This document shows positions 57,529 to 64,000 of a stretch of 64,000 nt of DNA, in pieces. Under the pieces are notes generated by a model. The model did not search any database and was not told where the DNA came from. It saw nothing but the letters and a program-made list of their open reading frames with translations. The DNA is from Melanocharis versteri (lineage: Eukaryota > Chordata > Aves > Passeriformes > Melanocharitidae), in contig VZTG01010621.1 of the NCBI GenBank assembly GCA_013397845.1, positions 186,001 through 250,000 on the forward strand, given 5' to 3'. A program made the translations under genes and the position numbers. The stretch's first letter is position 1. Each line of letters opens with the position of its first letter.

Positions 57529-60394
57529 GTTAGGGATCATATAAGAGATCTCCATTGTTATTTCCTGGTTTCAGAAGCAAGGTTTTGTCAATGTTTTAGT
57601 TGTTGGAATTCCTGTCCGTTTCAGCATAACGTGCTAAGTTTCTCATCATGGAAATGTAAGAGTAGGTATCTGTTTTAAACATTTCTTAAATCAGTTTCAG
57701 ATATCAGAGAAATCTTGCCAGATATCAGCTCTTTATTCAACTTTTTCTTTCTCCCTCTCTTTTTTCCTCCCCGTCCTCTGCTTTGTACTTGACAGTCCTT
57801 TTCCCAGACTTTTTCACTGACCAAGTGGACTTTTTCCATTCCCTAACAAGTCTAGAAGGTTTGTCAAAGGAGGAGACAGAACAAATGGCTCAGTTCACCC
57901 CAAAGTCTCTGGGCAGTTTGTGGTTAATTGGTGAGAAATGGGCCAAAGCTGCAAAGTGAGAGGATGAATGCACCGGGCCCTTCTGGCCTGCAAGGAGCGA
58001 TGGAGGGAATTAGGAATTCCAGTAGCACTGCTGATTTATGTAGAAACATTTTAAGACTAGGCTGGAGCATTTCAGAATCCAAGGCATGGCAATTCTTGGC
58101 GAATTCTGGATTTATCAAAGACAGCTGTTCATTAAAAAGGAGATAATCTAGAGGAACAACAACTGGAATTTCCTTGACCTGCAGCGGGTCGGGGTCTGCA
58201 GAGAAGTTGTCAAAGGTTTAGTTTGCTTGTTAGGCGTTCATTAGAGTTTGTTACAAGATTGTTTCATTTGTTGCCGAGGGAAAGGCAGAGGAAACATTTC
58301 AATAAAAGCTGCTTAAAGCTGTCACTGTGCTTCCGTGCTAGTGAAAAACACAACTTGTACTTTTACCCTTTCTCTTGCTTTCCCTTTCCTTTGTTAATGA
58401 ATACTGATCACCTGTCTTGCAAATAAGTGACCTTATCAAACAATGTGCTTTTCATCGGTTGCTTTCATCTGGTCTGGAGCACTTAATTTAAATAGATAGA
58501 AGTCGTTGTTTTTTCCCCATCGATTTGAAATTTGTAGAATAATTTCTTTTTTTCCAATTAACCTCAGTGTGATGTTGTCTTCTTTAGAGTGTTTGATATA
58601 ACCACAAAAGACACACAAATCTCCCTTCTTTCTCTTCCTTAGCTTTGTCTTGTTCTGTCAAGTAGATTACTGCAAATTAAGTTGGACTTTCTTTCCGACC
58701 TGTGTAGCCTGAAACAGTCTTCCCTGCTTTGGTTGCATGTTTGCATTGGCTTCTAAACTTTTACCTGACCTTTAAACAGAAAAGAAAAAACCCCAAGAGT
58801 CTAAGGACTGGAGATTCATCCTATAGAAACACTGTACCATTGAGAAATTTTGGTCTTTCTGGCGTGCTGAAAACACGTTGTTAGGATTCACATAGAGCTG
58901 CTGCGTCCAGCTGTCAGCAGGCTTGAGAACAGAATTGCAAGATTATTTTTCTGATGCGCTTAAATATTCATAAATATTTAATTTTTTCATCTTAAAGATC
59001 ACATCCCAGACCAGCCATGTGTGTAGCCTGTCCCATCAGCTTCGTGCAGGGTTCACCACAGCTGTAGACATAGCAAGGAGAGCTTCAGTGGAGATGCATG
59101 GAAACCAAATCACCCTTAGGATTTACTTACAGGCACTTTGAGAACTCGTAAGAACACATTTTGTCATGTTGGAGATATCGCTGTTTCTTATCCCTTGTTC
59201 TGGTTTAATCCCTTATCACAGTCAAGTTGTGCTTGTACTGGAGTAGAGGTATCTGGGAGAGGGATTTGCTTTCTAATTAAATGGATTATAGATAATATAA
59301 ATAGATTTTTGTAAGCGTAAGTACGTTTATTTGCTTAGTTTTTAACTTCCTCCTCCCCCAGCCTTTGCAGGTTGGCAAGAGGCAGTGGGATTTGAACTTT
59401 TGGATAAATCTTCCTTCATTTCCTCCTAGATTTGTCTCTGTGTGCTGCAGTTGCACTGCAGGAGTTGACATGTATATAAATCCCACTCAAATCAAACACA
59501 AATTAAACATTGATAAAGTTAGGCTATTGCTTAATAAATGTAAGTTGTGATATTTCAGATCAAGGGTGACTAAAGAAACACAAAGCTTCACACAAGGCAA
59601 GATTTCTCTGGGAATGTGTGTTTAAACTTGGTGGGGATTTTTCCATGCTCACATTAAGCTGCTGGAATCACTCAGTAGATTCTCTTGAGCCTGATTTATC
59701 TACAACCATATTTGTTTTGTTGTTGTTGGGGATTTTTAGATCTTATATTTAGATCTTGTATTTACCCTTCCACGTTGTTTGAGCAAGGAGCTGAAAGCTA
59801 AAAGTCAGCTCTTCACGGGCGAGCCTGAGGCTGCAGGAGCAGAGCTTTTCCCAGGAGATCTCCCCAAGGTCCTGGCAGGTCTGCCGTGTCCAGCCAGAAG
59901 AAAACAGGTCAAGAACTGAGACAGGAAGGCTGGGCCCTTGTTAAACATCCCTTTGCATTTGTGGGGCTGATAAGCTGTAATATAACAGCATTTCTGCGCT
60001 GAAGATTTATTAAATTCCGTGCAATTATATCTAGGCAATGTGAAAAAATAAAACATAAATTCTGCAATTTTTATGTTTCTGTACTACAAAATAACTAAAT
60101 TTAGAATATAACTTTTAATGTGGAGTTTCTGCCTATTTAACCACATGCATGCTTTTTCAAGGATGCGAAGCAAATAATATATAAATAATGTAATGTGTTT
60201 CAAGCAAAGTTTTTATTGATCTGTTTTGTGATTATTTCTCAGTTTGGCATTTTGCAGCTGCTTCTTCGCTTGCTGTACCCAGAAGAGCCCCACACATGTG
60301 CATCTAATGCAATCACTTGCTGAAGTTAAAATTTGAATTCAGTTTTCCCATTTAAAATCAGACATCTGAGACTTCTGTAGTGTGAATTTTGACA
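57529..60394. other. Unique non-coding DNA
   Basis: No gene or transposon is recognised. A pure pyrimidine tract lies at 57,741-57,772. The rest shows only short open frames. Confidence 0.7.
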
Positions 60395-60440
60395 GGTTGT
60401 TGGTTTGGTTGGTTGGTTTTTGTTTGGGTTTTGTTGTGTT
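60395..60440. repeat. T/G-rich tract with (TTGG)n
   Basis: GTTGTTGGTTTGGTTGGTTGG-like sequence followed by TTTTTGTTTGGG units. A simple low-complexity tract. Confidence 0.9.
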
Positions 60441-63400
60441 TACATGTGTAGTATCATAAAAAGTGTTTCCATCTTCACCTGTGTGTCCCTGAAGGGAAAG
60501 GGAAGATACTTTTCTTTTGCTGTTCTCATTACTGGGTACATTTGCATCGAAACAAGCTAATTACAATACCTTCTGCTTACAGTAGATTCCCCATGTACTT
60601 TTAATTAGATACAGGCTCCTTGATTCCATTTTGTGAACAATTATGTAACTTGCTCTGCGATGTTAAACAGTTTGTGTTTCACCCCAGAAACGTGTGAAGT
60701 GATTCATAACCGTGCTGGGATCATAAAATCACTTTGTTGGTATAAAACTGTTGAGAGTGAAAAGCAACCCAGGAGCACCAGGGATGTGTGGTAGAGGAGG
60801 GAGTGGAACCTGGAGCTGCCAGGGCAGAGGAAAGCAGAGAGGATTCAGCTCTGGTGAATTCTCCCATTCCTCCCTTCCTGCCTCTGTCCCCTCCAGCCTG
60901 GCAGGGAGAGGAGCACCCCTGGTGATTGCAGAAAAGCATTTGCAGATTAATAACCCTGTCACTAAGAGGGCAATCACCCTGCCTGGGTGGGAAGGGGAAG
61001 AAAAGCCTGGTTTGTGCTGTGTGTCTGTAGATCAGTGAGACCCTAAATGTCTGAAGGCCCTGTTGATGTCTTGCAGAAGGACAAACATCGTCTATTTTGC
61101 TGCTCTTCTTTCATTCTGTCCTGCTGGAGCCGCTGTGTTTTTGCTGTCATTCATTTCTTCACTGCAGGGAGCTTGGAATGAGCTTGTTAAATGTTCTCAG
61201 TACCTTAAGCAGGGCACTCTGCAACCGTGTTTGAAATGCTCACTGGGTTAGCAAAGCCTTTGGGGTTTTTTGCCCCCGTTCTTTCTGAGCATTTTCTGTG
61301 CGTCTCTCCTATCTCAAGTGTCACTCTGCATTTTCCCCACTGGATTTGTGGCTGCATTATTATGTGGTTCACTTTCTTAAGCGCTGTGGGTTTGTTTTTT
61401 TAGCTGTTTTCCTTCAGCAGTCAGTTGCCAGTAGGATGAAGTAGGAAGGGAGTTTGTCCAAGACCAACAATTTTAACACAAATGCTGATTTCTCTGCATG
61501 TCTAAGGACTTAACTTGGTGCTAAGCCTGGTCAAGAGGTGGCTCAGATTTCTCTGGTCTGCCTTCCCCATTCCTTTTTCGTTGTTGCAGCTCCCATCTCT
61601 CCTGGAGATAAAACTGTTTTAAATGTACCTCTAGTGTCATGATCACAGCTGGCATTTGTGTATTTCGGCAAAGGAGAAGAAGGTGACACTAAGGATTTGT
61701 TTCTCATACGTGTGCATTGTACTTAACAGCATTCAGAATGATTGGTCAGAGGTGTTGGCCTAAGGGGAGCTGAAAAAGTACCTGTGAGCATCCCCAAATC
61801 CTTTTCCAGGATAGGTGCTCGAGTTTGGAATGAGTTTCTGAAAATATTCCATTTCAGGGCGAGCTTGGTGAGGCTTGGTTTGTCTTGTCAGCAGGAGGCA
61901 GAGCCCTGGCTATTTCTCCAGGCATTCCACAACAGCCCTTCCCCCTTCCCCATGCAGCCCACCCAAGGCTTGGAAATATTTGGAAAACTATCTAAGCAAA
62001 GGAGTTTTCCCTTTCATTGGCACCTACCGTAGCATAGTCTTCTGAAGGAAGCTTTAATTAGAGCTAGAGGAGCTAAGCTTGTCTGAATCTAGACATTTGT
62101 TTCTTTGAGAATAGCCAGCTTTAGCTGTACTGGCAGAAAGTTCATGGAGATGACTTTGCTTTCCTTCCCAAACAAGTTTGGGTTTTTAAATCAGATCCTA
62201 AAGAGCAGAAGCAGCTTTTGCATCTGGTGGCTTTGTTCTGTTACTTCACTGCACAGTTCTAACAGCTTTTTAATGCATTTTGATGTTTGGGTTTTTAATT
62301 TTTAAACCCGGTTCTCTATTACTGATGAAAAGTCAACATCAAAGGTACTAATGTGGAGGTAAGTCTTCTCCTTGTCTAAAAAAGAAACAGAAACATTCCA
62401 GCTATCTGATTTCCAAGGGAATGCTTAATTTTATTATGCCAAATGCAGGTGCTCCATATTAAATGATAAAACTTAGCTAGCAACAGTCACTCAGAGTTAG
62501 AAGGCCACAGTGTAATGTAATTTTAAAATGGCAATGTGTGGTTTATGCATATGGAAAAGGATAATAAAAATTCTTGGGTTTTGTATTGCCATTTGCATAG
62601 TTCAGAAACAGAATGTCCCCTGTCTGTAGTTGACTGGAAGGTCAGGAGGTTTCTGGTTTTAATGACTTGAAAAATCTCTTTGTTATGACAAATCCTACTT
62701 TTGTGAGCAAATATATTTTTATTTTGCCCTTGCTACAGTCACTCATGTTTAATAGAAAATGGCACAGAGCCGCAGCAGGTTTGGGCTCCATGTCCTCCTA
62801 TCCTGGGCTCTGTCCCCAGACGTGATCACCTGTGGTCAGGGCAGAATCTTCCTTCAAACTTCACTGTTGTAAAGACTGATTTCTGAAAACTTCAGCAAGC
62901 ACCTTCCTTTTCAATGTGGAGTAGGTCAGTGAATCTGTTTGCAAGGTGTTTGCGACCAGGAGAAATCAGGAATGTCCAAACTTGAGGAAGCCACCAGTGA
63001 GGTCTCTGTGCAGGTTATTGAGGGGAGTGTTCATTGGCCATGAGCCCTGTGGTGAGGGAAAAGGGACATATAAAATCCCACAGGCACAGCTGGTAGATGA
63101 TGTCCTCCCAAAAAACATATTTTAACAAATTGAACGGGGAGAGATTTTTTACTTTGATACTTTAATAAGAGCACAGTGATATGTCTTCACCATTTTAGCA
63201 GGACTACAGGGAATTAATCCTGTTTACTTTTGTTTGCACTGCTCTTTGGCTTTTTCAAATATTGTACCTGAAGAGTTTCAAGCAGAACAACTGATTGTTT
63301 TCCCCCCCTAAGGTTGTTAAATGATATAGCAGATTTATGTTTGCTTATGTAGCTTCTGTTACGCTTCATGAACACTTCGTGAATGCTTTGAATGCTCAAA

Positions 63401-63668
63401 ATTTCTCAGACAGCTTAGAGAAAGCTGAAAACACAATCTCTGTTTTGGTTTTGTTGTTTTTCCCCCCTATTTTTCCCCCTGTAAGGTTTTGTTTTGGATT
63501 GCTTACTTGCCTAAGATAAAACCATCATAGTCCTTTTCAATCTTGCAATTTATCAGTCTAAACATGCACTGCCTAAATAGAGGACCAGAATACTTCCGAC
63601 ATTTTGATAATTTTGCTGTTGTTGCCTAAAATTGGTTCTAATTTGAGCCTTCTGTTGTCCTTGCTGTG
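60441..63668. other. Unique non-coding DNA
   Basis: No gene is supported. A GC-richer patch at 60.75-61.0 kb produces overlapping frames on both strands (72-95 codons) of low-complexity character. Nothing else is distinctive. Confidence 0.7.
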
Positions 63669-63703
63669 TTTGGTTTGTATTTTGTTTGTTTGGGTTTTTT
63701 TGT
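63669..63703. repeat. Short T/G-rich tract
   Basis: TTTGGTTTGTATTTTGTTTG-like units followed by GGG and T7. A simple repeat. Confidence 0.85.
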
Positions 63704-64000
63704 CCAGGAGCAGTTTTCATTTGTCTGGGTCCGTGATAAATATATGTGCACTGAGAATGAGCTGTACATGTGATAGCACCGTGGGATGATATTTTTTAGT
63801 TGCTGTTGGGAGCTGTGTGCAGAGCAGGTCTGGGGGCTCTCGGGGCACCCAGGGACCCCTGAGCTGGGTGTGCTTGGGGACACAGCCCTGGCACCACCTG
63901 CACCAGGCTTGGAACTGCAGCATGGACTGGAATTGGAGATAAATAACTCCCACCTTAAATCCTACAGCCACTGCCAAAGGCTAAAAACTTCCCAAAGGCT
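63704..64000. other. GC-richer unique DNA at window end
   Basis: 63.79-63.95 kb is noticeably GC-richer than its surroundings and carries antisense open frames of about 81-86 codons that run towards the window edge. No family or splice signal is recognised, and the sequence may continue beyond the window. Confidence 0.55.

Noticed and set aside
1..64000. Prokaryotic-style operons, CRISPR arrays or phage defence systems
   Set aside because: The window is vertebrate non-coding DNA: CR1 fragments, microsatellites, no dense coding, no regularly spaced repeats with unique spacers.

Overview
This is non-coding vertebrate nuclear DNA, almost certainly from a bird and probably from a passerine. The main evidence is at least five truncated copies of the avian CR1 non-LTR retrotransposon. 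They are recognisable by the ORF2 C-terminal signature (HWNRLPREVV, YWNHLPGEVV), by the conserved 3' tail and by the ATTCTGTG-type octamer at the 3' end. Recognisable transposon sequence is sparse (roughly 2% by eye), as expected in birds. There are no operons, ribosome binding sites or dense ORFs. I found no exon, tRNA, rRNA, CRISPR array or prokaryotic gene that I can support. Most open frames are short, overlap on both strands and behave like chance ORFs in AT-rich DNA, so I have not annotated them as genes. The window looks like part of a gene desert or a very long intron.

Layout. 1-4.9 kb: unique DNA with a poly-T pair (and an N base) near 0.55 kb and a CpG-enriched patch at 2.46-2.82 kb. 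4.9-5.16 kb: CR1 (minus). 5.2-13 kb: AT-rich unique DNA with a possible regulatory element at 5.9-6.3 kb and two copies of an unidentified ~87-bp repeat (6.45 and 9.93 kb). 13.0-13.2 kb: A/C-rich low-complexity block with (AC)10. 13.2-19.5 kb: unique DNA with enhancer-like islands at 14.3-14.8 and 18.3-18.7 kb. 19.5-19.8 kb: GC-rich patch with a 31-bp minisatellite. 20.8-21.15 kb: CR1 (minus). 22.85-23.05 kb: ~101-bp tandem duplication. 23.45 kb: pure T50 tract. 28.2 kb: T/G tract. 29.83 kb: 15-bp x3 minisatellite. 31.0-31.5 kb: enhancer-like island. 34.4 kb: purine tract. 38.8-39.0 kb: old diverged CR1 (minus). 40.2 kb: perfect 37-bp duplication. 44.8-45.0 kb: CR1 (plus) joined to a T/G tract. 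49.06 and 51.8 kb: short CR1 tails (minus). 52.2 kb: T/G tract with a G-quadruplex motif. 55.2-56.25 kb: a broken protein-like frame on the minus strand that I cannot identify. 57-64 kb: unique DNA with further T/G tracts.

No genes act together here. The functional content, if any, is probably cis-regulatory. I did not find a convincing undescribed biological system. The best leads are the unidentified dispersed repeat pair, the coding fossil at 55.2-56.25 kb, the T50 tract beside ambiguous bases, and several islands dense in homeodomain, POU and TALE-like motifs that can be tested for conservation across birds.
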